Numbered from the stretch's first letter, positions 37,443 to 46,391 are shown. The stretch is DNA of 64,000 bases from Flagellimonas allohymeniacidonis (GCF_004296335.1 NZ_SGIU01000001.1:1031290-1095289); one strand, 5' to 3'. The notes: generated by a model from the sequence alone, not told the origin. Numbers and translations are program-made.

Positions 37443-37891
37443 TAGGGTTCGGTTACTCTATGCCATGTTTGCGTACGAAATAAGAATGCCACATAACCTC
37501 GAACCTTCAATATATTGCTATTGTCAGGGTCAAGCCAAACTTTCCCCCGATAGGTAGTCCCGTTTTCTGGGTCCAAAAGGTTGGAACCTTTGTATTCTCC
37601 CTCGTCTGCTTCTTTAAACTTCCTCATGATGTGCATTCCTTGAACGGGCTGGTCCTTTAATTCCCCTTTGCATTTTATGCATTTCGCATTTTCACGACCT
37701 TTTTCCAGAACCTTCAAGATTTTGGCATTCATGAAGCCATTTTTCTCGTAAACCTCAACAATGGCCTTGGTCACTCCAGTTTTGTCATCAACAGTTCTCC
37801 ATTTTCCAAAAATGTTCTGGGCGCTCAATGGCTGCCAACCATATAGTACCAATACAAGCAGAAGCATTTTAAACTGAATTCTGTTTATCAT
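37442..37891 (-). CDS. DUF2147 family exported protein
   Basis: A 149-residue protein with a signal peptide (ending near LSAQ, residue 25) and the DUF2147 core: FGKWRTVDDKTGVTKAIVEVYEKNG, CIKCKGELKDQPVQGM and GTTYRGKVWLDPDNSNILKVRGYV. It is a small beta-barrel-like periplasmic protein of unknown function. It overlaps yihY by 23 bp and priA by 1 bp. A downstream ATG at 37867 would remove the first eight residues and most of the overlap. Confidence 0.87.
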   Translation of the reverse strand: MINRIQFKMLLLVLVLYGWQPLSAQNIFGKWRTVDDKTGVTKAIVEVYEKNGFMNAKILKVLEKGRENAKCIKCKGELKDQPVQGMHIMRKFKEADEGEYKGSNLLDPENGTTYRGKVWLDPDNSNILKVRGYVAFLFRTQTWHRVTEP

Positions 37892-38846
37892 GTCTTTTCT
37901 TCAAAGAATTAAGGGTTGCGTTCAGCTCAAATCCCAAAAGTAGAATGTTGGAGTTCAACCAAATAAAAACCATTAAGATCAATAAGCCTCCCAAGGCTCC
38001 ATAAAGTTCGTTATAACGGGCGAATTTTTCCACATAAACCCCAAAGAGATATGAGGTCAATAAAAATAGGAAAGTGGTCATCAATGCTCCGGCAGAAAAG
38101 AATCTCGCTTTTCTACCTTCGGCAGTACCAAAATAATACAGTATCGCCGTGGTCAAATAAGACAATGTGGTGAAGAAACCGATTTTGGTCAATTGAATAC
38201 CCACAGTGTCTCCTTTTTCAACACTGTACCCCAAAGTTTTACCCAAATACTCGCTGGTGTACTCCACAATGTAAAACTCAAAATATACATATGCCACAGC
38301 CCCGACAATAAGAAGTATCGAAAGCAACAAGCCCACCATCAGCGCATAAAGGTATTGCCTGAAAAAATTGCGGGTAAGTTCCACGTGATACGAATTTTCA
38401 AAACCTCCGAAGATGGAATTTACCCCATTGGCCACCAAAAAAATGGAAATGAGAAAGGAGGATGATAACAATCCACCTCGTTTTTGGTCCTTGATCTGTT
38501 GATAAATATCCCCAAAATAATCGCCAGTAGCTGTCGGAAGGAAAGATTCCAGATAAAGCAGGAACTGGGCATCAAAATTTTCGTTTCCAATGCTTGCATA
38601 GGGAATGATAAATGGTAAGAGCGTAACCAAAAAAATCAACAACGGAAACAAGGCCATAAAAAGGCTAAAGGCAATAGAGCTCGCCCGTGAGGAAATTGTC
38701 CCTTTTACGATACCCAGCACATACATTTCGGTGAGATCATAGAAGGAAAGTCCCTCAAAAGCCGGCAACCGAATGCTTTTAAGCAATCTGACCAGCCAAT
38801 TGATAACCGGTATTTTTTCCAATCGTTCTTCAATGGCCACCGACAT
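37869..38846 (-). CDS. YihY/BrkB family membrane protein
   Basis: A 325-residue inner-membrane protein with six or so helices and the YihY signature: SSRASSIAFSLFMALFPLLIFLVTLLPF near residue 55 and the last segment YNELYGALGGLLILMVFIWLNSNILLLGFELNA. Sometimes labelled ribonuclease BN by past misannotation; it is a transporter-like protein of unclear substrate. It starts 1 bp into the nadC stop. Confidence 0.9.
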   Translation of the reverse strand: MSVAIEERLEKIPVINWLVRLLKSIRLPAFEGLSFYDLTEMYVLGIVKGTISSRASSIAFSLFMALFPLLIFLVTLLPFIIPYASIGNENFDAQFLLYLESFLPTATGDYFGDIYQQIKDQKRGGLLSSSFLISIFLVANGVNSIFGGFENSYHVELTRNFFRQYLYALMVGLLLSILLIVGAVAYVYFEFYIVEYTSEYLGKTLGYSVEKGDTVGIQLTKIGFFTTLSYLTTAILYYFGTAEGRKARFFSAGALMTTFLFLLTSYLFGVYVEKFARYNELYGALGGLLILMVFIWLNSNILLLGFELNATLNSLKKRHDKQNSV

Positions 38847-39703
38847 TATACTGCTTTAAGGCTTAAATCGAGATTATTCACCGAATGGGTCAAGGCCCCT
38901 GAGGAAATATAATCCACGCCACATTCGGCATATGCTCGTAGAGTTTTCTCATTAATTCCCCCTGAAGACTCCGTCAAACATTGATTTCCAATCATTTTAA
39001 CTGCTTGCCTAGTGTCCTCGTAGTTAAAGTTGTCCAATAGGATACGGTATACCTCTTCCGATTTCAAAATTTCCTTGACCTCTTGAAGATTTCGGGCTTC
39101 AACAATAATCTTAAGGTCCCTTTGCGTGGTTTTCAGATAGTTTGAGGTCTTTTCAATCGCTTTGGTAATGCCCCCAGCAAAGTCGATATGATTATCCTTC
39201 AGCATGATCATGTCGTACAGGGCGAAACGATGGTTCTCCCCTCCTCCAATTTTGACGGCCCATTTCTCCAAAGCGCGAAATCCCGGGGTTGTTTTTCGGG
39301 TATCGAGAATTTTCGTTCCAGTTCCTTGAAGCAAATCCACAAAACTTTTGGTCTTTGTTGCAATGGCACTCATGCGTTGCATAGCATTGAGCACCAATCT
39401 TTCTGCTTTAAGGATACTTTGGGAACTCCCTTCCACCAAAAAGGCGATATCGCCATGTTTCATTTCATCCCCGTCTTCCATCAACCTTTCCACTTTTAAC
39501 TCTTGATCCACAAACGAAAATACCTGTTGGGCAAAAGCAATGCCCCCAATTACGCCTTCATCCTTCACCAATAGTTTGGCCTTCCCCGTAGCCGTTTCCG
39601 GAATACAGGCCAGGGAACTGTGGTCCCCATCGCCCACATCTTCACGGATGGCATTTTCTATTATGAGTTGAATTTCTTTTTGAAATTGCGCTTCGGTAAT
39701 CAT
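38846..39703 (-). CDS. nadC: Nicotinate-nucleotide pyrophosphorylase (carboxylating)
   Basis: NadC (285 residues), quinolinate phosphoribosyltransferase of de novo NAD synthesis. Conserved: REDVGDGDHSSLACIP near residue 20, the MQRMSAIATKT loop, ILDTRKTTPGFRALEKWAVKIGGGENHRFALYDMIMLKDNH and the C-terminal SSGGINEKTLRAYAECGVDYISSGALTHS. It heads the operon with yihY, DUF2147 and priA. Confidence 0.97.
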   Translation of the reverse strand: MITEAQFQKEIQLIIENAIREDVGDGDHSSLACIPETATGKAKLLVKDEGVIGGIAFAQQVFSFVDQELKVERLMEDGDEMKHGDIAFLVEGSSQSILKAERLVLNAMQRMSAIATKTKSFVDLLQGTGTKILDTRKTTPGFRALEKWAVKIGGGENHRFALYDMIMLKDNHIDFAGGITKAIEKTSNYLKTTQRDLKIIVEARNLQEVKEILKSEEVYRILLDNFNYEDTRQAVKMIGNQCLTESSGGINEKTLRAYAECGVDYISSGALTHSVNNLDLSLKAV

Positions 39704-39781
39704 TAAAATGGGGTTTCCACGAAAATACTAAAAACCCAATTCCCAAGGTCGACCTTAAAGCATTATTTGAAACGAAACGAT

Positions 39782-39789
39782 TAATTTTG
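39782..39789 (+). promoter_or_regulatory. -7 box placing the start site at the rlmH ATG
   Basis: TAATTTTG (TAnnTTTG) ends 3 bp before the rlmH ATG at 39793. If active it makes a leaderless message. Confidence 0.42.
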
Positions 39790-39792
39790 GGC

Positions 39793-40266
39793 ATGCAAAT
39801 TTCTTTGATTGCCGTTGGAAAGACGGATAGTAAAGACTTGATGAATCTGATGGAGACCTATCAAAAAAGGTTGCAGCACTATATCAAGTTCAACTTTATG
39901 GTAATACCAGATATTAAGAACAGCAAAAATCTTTCCGAGGCCCAACAGAAAACTAAGGAGGGTGAATTGATTTTAAGTCATATCCAATCTTCTGACCATG
40001 TATTGCTAATTGATGAGAGAGGAAAACAGTTTTCTTCGCTTTCCTTTTCCGATTTCCTGCAAAAAAAGATGAACGGCGGGTTAAAACAGCTTGTTTTTGT
40101 AATTGGTGGACCCTATGGGTTCAGTGATGCGGTTTATGCCCGGAGTAATGGAAAAGTAAGTTTATCTTCTATGACCTTTTCCCATCAAATGGTACGCTTG
40201 TTTGCCCTGGAACAGTTGTATCGCGCCTTCACAATTTTAAGGAATGAGCCTTATCATCATCGGTAG
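39793..40266 (+). CDS. rlmH: 23S rRNA (pseudouridine1915-N3)-methyltransferase RlmH
   Basis: RlmH (157 residues), a SPOUT enzyme that methylates pseudouridine 1915 in 23S rRNA. The start MQISLIAVGKTDSKDLMNLMETYQKRL is typical; the SAM knot is FVIGGPYGFSDAV and the ending MTFSHQMVRLFALEQLYRAFTILRNEPYHH is the classic C-terminal motif. The ATG at 39793 is taken in place of a TTG at 39787. Its 3' end overlaps the convergent sensor gene by 38 bp. Confidence 0.97.
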   Translation: MQISLIAVGKTDSKDLMNLMETYQKRLQHYIKFNFMVIPDIKNSKNLSEAQQKTKEGELILSHIQSSDHVLLIDERGKQFSSLSFSDFLQKKMNGGLKQLVFVIGGPYGFSDAVYARSNGKVSLSSMTFSHQMVRLFALEQLYRAFTILRNEPYHHR

Positions 40267-41161
40267 CTGTCTTTTCTTTTGATGTTAATTTGTATCGGTC
40301 CAAAAGGTCTTCCACTTTTTTGATGACGAAGTGGTGAGGTTTTTTTTCACTGGTGGTTTTTTCCAAAGACTTTATCATATTTTGGGATACCTCCTTCAAC
40401 TTGTCCAGCTCTTCTGCAATAAAATTATATATCTCTTTCTGACGAATGGGATCTTTCTCCACTTTGAGCACATACTGCAAATCCCCTATATTTTTCATGT
40501 GCGAGCTAAAAACATGGGATTGATGCCAAGCAATTTCTGAAAGTTTCTTCTTTTGATCAATAATTTTTGAGATAATCGGATTTACAATGAACAACAATTC
40601 AAAAATGATAATGAGTATAGCAAAAATGGCTAGCTCCAACTCAATCAGCATCATTGATTTGATATCTTTCTCTGATTTCTTCTGGAACATGTTCACTATT
40701 CCATCCATAATGAAGAGAAAACGATCTACCCGATAGCGCACATCACTAAAGTTAATGCTGGAAAAACTCTGGAAATCCTTGAGCTCGACATAAAGCCAAT
40801 CCAAGTGGGCTTCCAACTTTCCGAATTCCTTTAATATTTCTTCATTATCAAGTGGTTCAATCTTTAGATTGACATTGCCTTCCTGCAAAAAACGATTCAT
40901 TTGGTAGAGCTTGGTCAGGGTCAGCTTCATCTCCGCATAATCGCAGTTATGGTATCTACAAGAATATAGTTCATTGAGCAAACGTTGGCTCAACATACGC
41001 TGTCGACCCGCCAAATTCACAACCAAAGCCGTAGAACGCTGCTCATTCAGTGTGTACTGGGTCATCGATTGAATAACAATGGTAAGAAGGACAATTGTAC
41101 TTACCAACAGGTAATAGGCCCGAAAGCCCCTCTTAAAAATTTTAAAACGGCGGAATTTCAT
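40229..41161 (-). CDS. Membrane sensor with PilJ-type input domain and degenerate histidine-kinase dimerisation domain
   Basis: A 310-residue protein with two membrane helices (about 16-32 and 173-193). The periplasmic part begins with NLAGRQRMLSQRLLNELY (49-65), the type IV pili methyl-accepting / nitrate-sensor (PilJ) N-terminal motif. After the second helix comes a coiled region and the HisKA-like IAWHQSHVFSSHMKNIGDL (210-228). A normal H-box reads SHxxRxPL, but here His216 is followed by FSSHM, so the Arg-Pro is missing, and there is no ATPase domain after it. It ends in a basic tail. This may be a kinase remnant or a sensor that works through protein contact. A close intact kinase is not in the window. 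Confidence 0.8.
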   Translation of the reverse strand: MKFRRFKIFKRGFRAYYLLVSTIVLLTIVIQSMTQYTLNEQRSTALVVNLAGRQRMLSQRLLNELYSCRYHNCDYAEMKLTLTKLYQMNRFLQEGNVNLKIEPLDNEEILKEFGKLEAHLDWLYVELKDFQSFSSINFSDVRYRVDRFLFIMDGIVNMFQKKSEKDIKSMMLIELELAIFAILIIIFELLFIVNPIISKIIDQKKKLSEIAWHQSHVFSSHMKNIGDLQYVLKVEKDPIRQKEIYNFIAEELDKLKEVSQNMIKSLEKTTSEKKPHHFVIKKVEDLLDRYKLTSKEKTATDDDKAHSLKL

Positions 41162-41285
41162 GCAGATTCCATTTTATAGGAATTAGCTTACAATTTAGTG
41201 CGAAAAATAGGGATGTTCCCAAAAATGTTGTGAAACAGCAATTTCAAAAGGTGAAACCGCATAGGCGTTGCAAAAAGCGAAGAAT

Positions 41286-43178
41286 CTAGTACAGCACCCT
41301 GAACTTAATGGTATGCTCCACATTCTTTAGGGCCTTTACCACTTCTTTGTTATATTCTTTATCCAAATCCGTGATAACATAGCCCACTTCACCATCGGTA
41401 GATAGGTATTGTCCGGTGATATTCATTTCATATTTGGCCAACACTTCATTAATTCGGGCCATAATTCCGGGTACGTTATGGTGAATATGCAAAAAGCGAT
41501 GCGCATTGTTCTGCTTGGGTAGGCGAATGTTTGGAAAGTTCACCGCATCCACGGTATTTCCAGAATTGATATATGCCATAATCTTACCGGGAACGAATCC
41601 AGCGATATCCCTTTGCGCTTCCTCGGTACTACCTCCAACATGGGGGGTAAGAATTACATTGGAAAGTCCTTGAAGGGGAGTTTCAAAATCACCATTGCTC
41701 CTGGGCTCAGCTGGATAAACATCAACTGCTGCCCCGGCCAATTTGCCATCCTTCAATGCATTTGAAAGTGCTTTAATGTCGACGACAAAGCCCCTAGAAA
41801 GGTTGACCAAATAAGCTCCATCTCGCATTTGCTGAATCTCACGTTCCCCGATAAAATTTTTGTTGGCCTTATTGTCATCAACGTGAAGTGTTACCACATC
41901 CGAAACGGACAACAATTCTTCCAAGCTACTGCACTTAATTGCATTTCCGAGGGCCAAACGGTCAGCAATGTCATAATAATAGACCCGCATTCCCATGGCC
42001 TCCGCCAATACCGAGAGTTGCTTGCCGATATTGCCATAGCCCACAATTCCCAAATTTTTACCACGGACTTCTTTGGAGTTAATGGCCGTTTTATTCCACT
42101 GCCCTTGGTGAATTTCAGTACTTCGCGTGAAAACATTGCGCATGAGCATAATGATCTGTCCGATGGCCAATTCTACCACGGACCGGGTATTGCTGTAAGG
42201 AGCATTGAATACGACGACCCCTTTTCGCTTACAATAATCCAAGTCTATTTGGGTAGTCCCTATACAAAAAGCACCCACCACCAACAACTTGTTGGCCGCA
42301 TCCAGCACTTTTTGGGTCACTTGGGTTTTGGAACGGATACCCAAAACATGAACGCCGTTGATACGCTCTATCAACTCATCTTCGCTAAGACTGTGTTTTA
42401 CCAATTCAACCGAAAAACCATCTTCGGACAGGTTGTCAAAGGCGTCAGGATGCACATTCTCCAATAATAGGATTTTAATACGGTTTTTGGGGTAGGACAG
42501 ATTTCTCGGTAAATCGTTCACAAATAAAAATTCATCAAGGTTAGGTGTAATATGGTCTGCGTTGTTCGCGGCTTTTTCGCGATGAACGTTTTCAGTATAG
42601 GCAAAAAACTTATGGGCCAACCCGGCTTCCCGCATTACATAATCGCTGTAACCGTCACCAATTACCTGAATTTCACCATCAAGGTCCAAATGCTTCAAGC
42701 ATTCAATTTTGCCGTTATGGGAAGCCAGCACATTGCTCTCATCAAAGCCAATGATATTGCCTTCCGTATCAAATTTAAAGGTATTGGCATAAACCCTTTC
42801 GGAAGGAATGTTGTACTCCTCCACAATGGGGTCAATAAACTCTTTAAATCCACAAGAAATTACATAGATGTCGTCGGAATACTTTTCAAAAAATTCTTTG
42901 TTGGTCGCGATAGACTTTGAGATTTTCTCACGAAGCTCATCCACAAGATATTTCAAATTGTCCTTATGAGCATTGAGCAATCGAATACGCCTTTCCAAAG
43001 ATTCGGTAAAGGATATATCCCCATCAATACCCAAATTGGTGATTTCCTGGATTTCCTGAATCACCTCCTCTTTGTTCGATTTACCTTCCAAGGTGATTTC
43101 TGCCAAAACATCGAGGGCCTCCACCCGGGTCAAGGTACTATCAAAATCAAAAACGTATTTGCGTGCTGCTTCAACCAT
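41286..43178 (-). CDS. serA: SerB-SerA-type fusion: HAD phosphatase + phosphoglycerate dehydrogenase + ACT
   Basis: A 630-residue three-part protein. Residues 1-225: HAD phosphatase of phosphoserine phosphatase type, motif I VFDFDSTLTRVE (Asp11, Asp13), motif II ISCGF, motif IV IGDGYSDYVM. Residues about 235-535: 3-phosphoglycerate dehydrogenase with NAD-binding GIVGYGNIGKQLSVLAEAMG and the catalytic His in LTPHVGGSTEEAQ. Residues about 555-630: ACT domain (HHNVPGIMARINEVLAKYEMNITGQYL), the serine-feedback sensor. It could therefore perform steps one and three of serine synthesis; the transaminase SerC is not nearby. The -7 box TAATTTTG is 19 bp upstream. Confidence 0.93.
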   Translation of the reverse strand: MVEAARKYVFDFDSTLTRVEALDVLAEITLEGKSNKEEVIQEIQEITNLGIDGDISFTESLERRIRLLNAHKDNLKYLVDELREKISKSIATNKEFFEKYSDDIYVISCGFKEFIDPIVEEYNIPSERVYANTFKFDTEGNIIGFDESNVLASHNGKIECLKHLDLDGEIQVIGDGYSDYVMREAGLAHKFFAYTENVHREKAANNADHITPNLDEFLFVNDLPRNLSYPKNRIKILLLENVHPDAFDNLSEDGFSVELVKHSLSEDELIERINGVHVLGIRSKTQVTQKVLDAANKLLVVGAFCIGTTQIDLDYCKRKGVVVFNAPYSNTRSVVELAIGQIIMLMRNVFTRSTEIHQGQWNKTAINSKEVRGKNLGIVGYGNIGKQLSVLAEAMGMRVYYYDIADRLALGNAIKCSSLEELLSVSDVVTLHVDDNKANKNFIGEREIQQMRDGAYLVNLSRGFVVDIKALSNALKDGKLAGAAVDVYPAEPRSNGDFETPLQGLSNVILTPHVGGSTEEAQRDIAGFVPGKIMAYINSGNTVDAVNFPNIRLPKQNNAHRFLHIHHNVPGIMARINEVLAKYEMNITGQYLSTDGEVGYVITDLDKEYNKEVVKALKNVEHTIKFRVLY

Positions 43179-43197
43179 TGCTGCTCAAAATAAACTT

Positions 43198-43205
43198 CAA
43201 AATTA
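43198..43205 (-). promoter_or_regulatory. -7 box for the serA fusion gene
   Basis: Minus-strand TAATTTTG (TAnnTTTG), ending 19 bp before the ATG at 43178; no clear -33 element. Confidence 0.45.
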
Positions 43206-43336
43206 AACTTTAATCCCAACCGAAAATACCTTCACACAAAAAACCAACCACCAAATGAAAAAATCTCACAAATCGAAATGAAAATTTGCGAAAAATGAAT
43301 TTTGAAGCATAAATCCCGATGCATTGGCCTCCTTAT

Positions 43337-43789
43337 TCAAAACCAACGTCGGGTTTCCTTCAAATAAAAACGGTAGGGTTTGCCAAACTTCTTCTCCAAA
43401 GCCTCCTCTTCATGCTTAATTTGAAAATGGTTCATATAATACACAAACCCCGCGGCCAACAAAGTATTAAAGGCATTGCCCAACTTCAATCCAAAGGCCA
43501 ATAACATCAATAACATCCCCAAATACATAGGATTACGGGAATATCGGAAAATTCCATGGGTAACCAAGCTCGTAGTTTGGTTCAAATCAATAGGGTTAGT
43601 TGTGGTTTTGGCCCTAGTAAATTGAAAAATGCCTAAAAACATCACCAAAATAGCCAATCCAAAAAGAAACCAAGCCAGCTCAATACGACCAAAAAAATCA
43701 AACTCCCCTACAGGAAGAAACCTATCCAGCAAGTACATCAATCCTCCAAAAGCAACCATGATCAATGGTGGAACAATCTTCACTCTCAT
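43337..43789 (-). CDS. ICMT-like membrane methyltransferase
   Basis: A 150-residue membrane protein with about four helices. The C-terminal motif GIFRYSRNPMYLGMLLMLLAFG, then HFQIKHEEEALEKKFGKPYRFYLKETRRWF, is that of the isoprenylcysteine carboxyl methyltransferase/phospholipid methyltransferase family (the RNPxY and E-E motifs bind SAM). It methylates a membrane substrate of unknown identity. It is divergent from rdgB with 59 bp between starts. Confidence 0.88.
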   Translation of the reverse strand: MRVKIVPPLIMVAFGGLMYLLDRFLPVGEFDFFGRIELAWFLFGLAILVMFLGIFQFTRAKTTTNPIDLNQTTSLVTHGIFRYSRNPMYLGMLLMLLAFGLKLGNAFNTLLAAGFVYYMNHFQIKHEEEALEKKFGKPYRFYLKETRRWF

Positions 43790-43818
43790 TTAGTGCCAAT
43801 CTTAAGATTCGAAATTAC

Positions 43819-43826
43819 TACTTTTG
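43819..43826 (+). promoter_or_regulatory. -7 box for rdgB
   Basis: TACTTTTG (TAnnTTTG), ending 22 bp before the TTG start at 43849; supports that start. Confidence 0.5.
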
Positions 43827-43848
43827 GTTCGTTTAAAAATATGCCTTT

Positions 43849-44430
43849 TTGAAACTCGTATTTGCCACCCACAATCAAAACAAGATAGAAGAAGTACGGG
43901 CTATTCTTCCTGACACTTTTACTTTGCTTTCCCTCGATGATATTGGGTGTACTGAGGAAATTCCTGAAACGGGTGAAACCCTGGCTGAAAATGCCAAAAT
44001 CAAGGCAGATTATGTAACGCAAACCTATGGTTTGAATTGTTTTTCGGACGATACCGGCTTAATTATCGATGCTTTAAATGGAGCGCCGGGTGTGTATTCA
44101 GCCCGATATGCCAGCGAGCACAAAAACGCGAAGGACAATATGACCAAGGTACTTGAAGAATTAAAAGACGAGTATTCACGGACGGCGCGTTTCAAGACCA
44201 TCGTCCATTTAAATTTGATGGGGGAATCCCATGTATTTGAAGGCGCTGTAGAAGGATGGATCACCAAACAGATGCAAGGAAGCGGAGGTTTCGGTTATGA
44301 CCCCATTTTTAGACCGGAAGGCTATGATCAAACCTTTGGGGAACTACCCACCAAGGTGAAAAATACCATCAGCCACCGGGGAAGGGCCATTCAAAGTCTC
44401 GTCGAATTCTTAAAAAAAGAGACATTTTAG
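43849..44430 (+). CDS. rdgB: Non-canonical purine NTP pyrophosphatase RdgB/HAM1
   Basis: A 193-residue ITPase (RdgB/HAM1 type) that removes ITP, dITP and XTP from the nucleotide pool. Typical pieces: MKLVFATHNQNKIEEV, GETLAENAKIKADY, SDDTGL, GAPGVYSARYAS, GSGGFGYDPIF and SHRGRAIQSL. It uses a TTG start codon: no ATG fits the family N-terminus, and the promoter box is 22 bp upstream. Gap to the helicase is 140 bp. Confidence 0.95.
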   Translation: MKLVFATHNQNKIEEVRAILPDTFTLLSLDDIGCTEEIPETGETLAENAKIKADYVTQTYGLNCFSDDTGLIIDALNGAPGVYSARYASEHKNAKDNMTKVLEELKDEYSRTARFKTIVHLNLMGESHVFEGAVEGWITKQMQGSGGFGYDPIFRPEGYDQTFGELPTKVKNTISHRGRAIQSLVEFLKKETF

Positions 44431-44452
44431 CTCCTAACCCTTTAAATTAGAC

Positions 44453-44460
44453 TACCTTTG
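44453..44460 (+). promoter_or_regulatory. -7 box for the DEAD-box helicase gene with a long leader
   Basis: TACCTTTG (TAnnTTTG) 110 bp before the ATG. Predicted leader of about 100 nt with two possible pairings: GTGTTG 44492-44497 with CAACAC 44536-44541, and AAATCGC 44523-44529 with GCGATTT 44551-44557. These cross each other, so they are alternative or a pseudoknot. Confidence 0.45.
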
Positions 44461-44570
44461 CGCCTTTATTAACGCCGCCGGTATGGGCAAGGTGTTGTAT
44501 GAGCTTCCGTGTAGGGTACAAAAAATCGCTCTGAACAACACAACATATTTGCGATTTAAAGTATACTACA

Positions 44571-46316
44571 ATGACTGCATTTGAAGCCTTGGGGCTGGAC
44601 AAACCCCTATTGGACGCTATTTCTGATTTGGGATTTGAAACCCCATCCGAAGTTCAAGAAAAAGCAATCCCCCTATTATTAAGTGAAGATACCGACCTAG
44701 TTGCCTTGGCACAAACCGGTACTGGAAAAACCGCTGCTTTTGGTTTTCCCATGATTCAAAAAATACACTCTGAAAGTAGAACAACCCAAGGGTTGATACT
44801 TTCACCAACGCGAGAGCTGTGTCTGCAAATTACCAACGAGCTACAACTATACTCCAAGTATGTAAAAGGCCTAAATACGGTTGCCATTTACGGAGGCGCC
44901 AGTATCACAGAGCAGGCTAGACAAATCAAAAGAGGCGCACAAATTGTTGTGGCCACCCCCGGACGGATGAAAGATATGATCGGACGCGGTATGGTGGACA
45001 TCTCAAAAATTGATTATTGCGTGCTCGATGAGGCCGACGAAATGTTAAACATGGGCTTCTATGAGGATATCAAGGATATTTTGTCCAACACTCCCCAAGA
45101 AAAGTTGACTTGGCTGTTTTCGGCCACCATGCCGAAAGAGGTTTCAACCATTGCGAAAAAATTCATGCATAGTCCCCAAGAGATTACCGTGGGCACCAAA
45201 AATGCCGGTGCCACAACGGTTCAGCATGAATATTATGTGGTCGGGGGACGTGACCGTTATTCTGCCTTAAAACGTTTGGCCGATGCCAATCCCGGGATTT
45301 TTTCCGTAATCTTTTGTCGCACCAAACGAGATACCCAAAAAGTTGCTGAGCGCCTTATTGAGGATGGTTACAATGCAGGGGCTTTGCACGGGGATTTGAG
45401 TCAAAACCAAAGGGATTTGGTCATGAACGCTTTCCGTAAAAAACAAGTCCAACTTTTGGTCGCCACGGATGTTGCTGCAAGAGGTATTGACGTGGACGAT
45501 ATTACCCACGTGATCAATTACCAATTGCCCGATGAAATAGAAACCTATACACACCGTAGTGGTCGTACAGGAAGGGCCGGAAAATCTGGAATCTCCATGG
45601 TAATTGTTACCCGGTCCGAGCTTCGGAAAATAAAGGCGATTGAGAAAAAGATAAAACAGGATTTCCTAAGTAAAAAGATTCCAACCGGGATTGAAATCTG
45701 TGAAATTCAGTTATACCATCTGGCAAATCGGATAAAAGACACCGAAATCAATACCGAGATTGATGGGTATCTGCCCGCTATCAATGATGTTTTGGACGGA
45801 ATTGATAAAGACGAGCTCATCAAAAAAATCGTTTCAGTCGAATTCACCCGTTTCTACAACTACTACAGTAAGACCAAGGACTTGAATACCCAGGACAGTG
45901 GCCGTGAACGCAGTGGCAGCAGAGAGAGGGGCTCCGGCTCCGGCTCGGTTCGCTATTTCATAAATATCGGGGAAAGGGATGGCTACGACTGGATGGGCCT
46001 AAAGGACTTTCTTCGAGATACCTTAAATCTTGAGAAAGAGGATATTTTCAATGTAGATACCAAAGGGAGTTTTTCATTTTTCAATTCTGATGCTTCCCTA
46101 ACCGAATTAATCCTTCAAACCTTTACTGATTTTAAGGTCAATGGGCGATTTATCAATGTTGAGGTTTCCACAAAACCAGGAAGTTCTGGTAAAGGCGGCC
46201 GAAAAAGAGATAGAAAACAAGGACACCGCAAAGGAAGGGACAATCAATCCTTTAAAAGGGGGCGAAAGGAAAACAAAGGAAGACGTGGCGGTAAGAAAAG
46301 ACCTGGTTTTTATTAG
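44571..46316 (+). CDS. DEAD-box RNA helicase (DeaD/CsdA type)
   Basis: A 581-residue ATP-dependent RNA helicase. Q motif (GFETPSEVQEKAIP), motif I AQTGTGKTAAFG, motif Ia PTRELCLQ, motif II VLDEADEM, motif III FSATMP, motif VI HRSGRTGRAGKSG. The C-terminus has a DbpA/CsdA-type RNA-binding fold (VRYFINIGERDGYDWMGLKDFLRDTLNLE) and a very basic tail rich in Gly, Arg and Lys. Such helicases often act in cold adaptation and ribosome assembly; the long leader would suit cold-linked control, which is inference. Confidence 0.94.
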   Translation: MTAFEALGLDKPLLDAISDLGFETPSEVQEKAIPLLLSEDTDLVALAQTGTGKTAAFGFPMIQKIHSESRTTQGLILSPTRELCLQITNELQLYSKYVKGLNTVAIYGGASITEQARQIKRGAQIVVATPGRMKDMIGRGMVDISKIDYCVLDEADEMLNMGFYEDIKDILSNTPQEKLTWLFSATMPKEVSTIAKKFMHSPQEITVGTKNAGATTVQHEYYVVGGRDRYSALKRLADANPGIFSVIFCRTKRDTQKVAERLIEDGYNAGALHGDLSQNQRDLVMNAFRKKQVQLLVATDVAARGIDVDDITHVINYQLPDEIETYTHRSGRTGRAGKSGISMVIVTRSELRKIKAIEKKIKQDFLSKKIPTGIEICEIQLYHLANRIKDTEINTEIDGYLPAINDVLDGIDKDELIKKIVSVEFTRFYNYYSKTKDLNTQDSGRERSGSRERGSGSGSVRYFINIGERDGYDWMGLKDFLRDTLNLEKEDIFNVDTKGSFSFFNSDASLTELILQTFTDFKVNGRFINVEVSTKPGSSGKGGRKRDRKQGHRKGRDNQSFKRGRKENKGRRGGKKRPGFY

Positions 46317-46391
46317 TTAATTCTATATTAAATGCCACAACTCTCCCGTAAATTTTGCTTTGTTTAGTATTTTTACGGTCACGTTGATTGC

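Noticed and set aside
41829..42467. 212-codon plus-strand ORF opposite serA
   Set aside because: Shadow frame of the conserved SerA domain.
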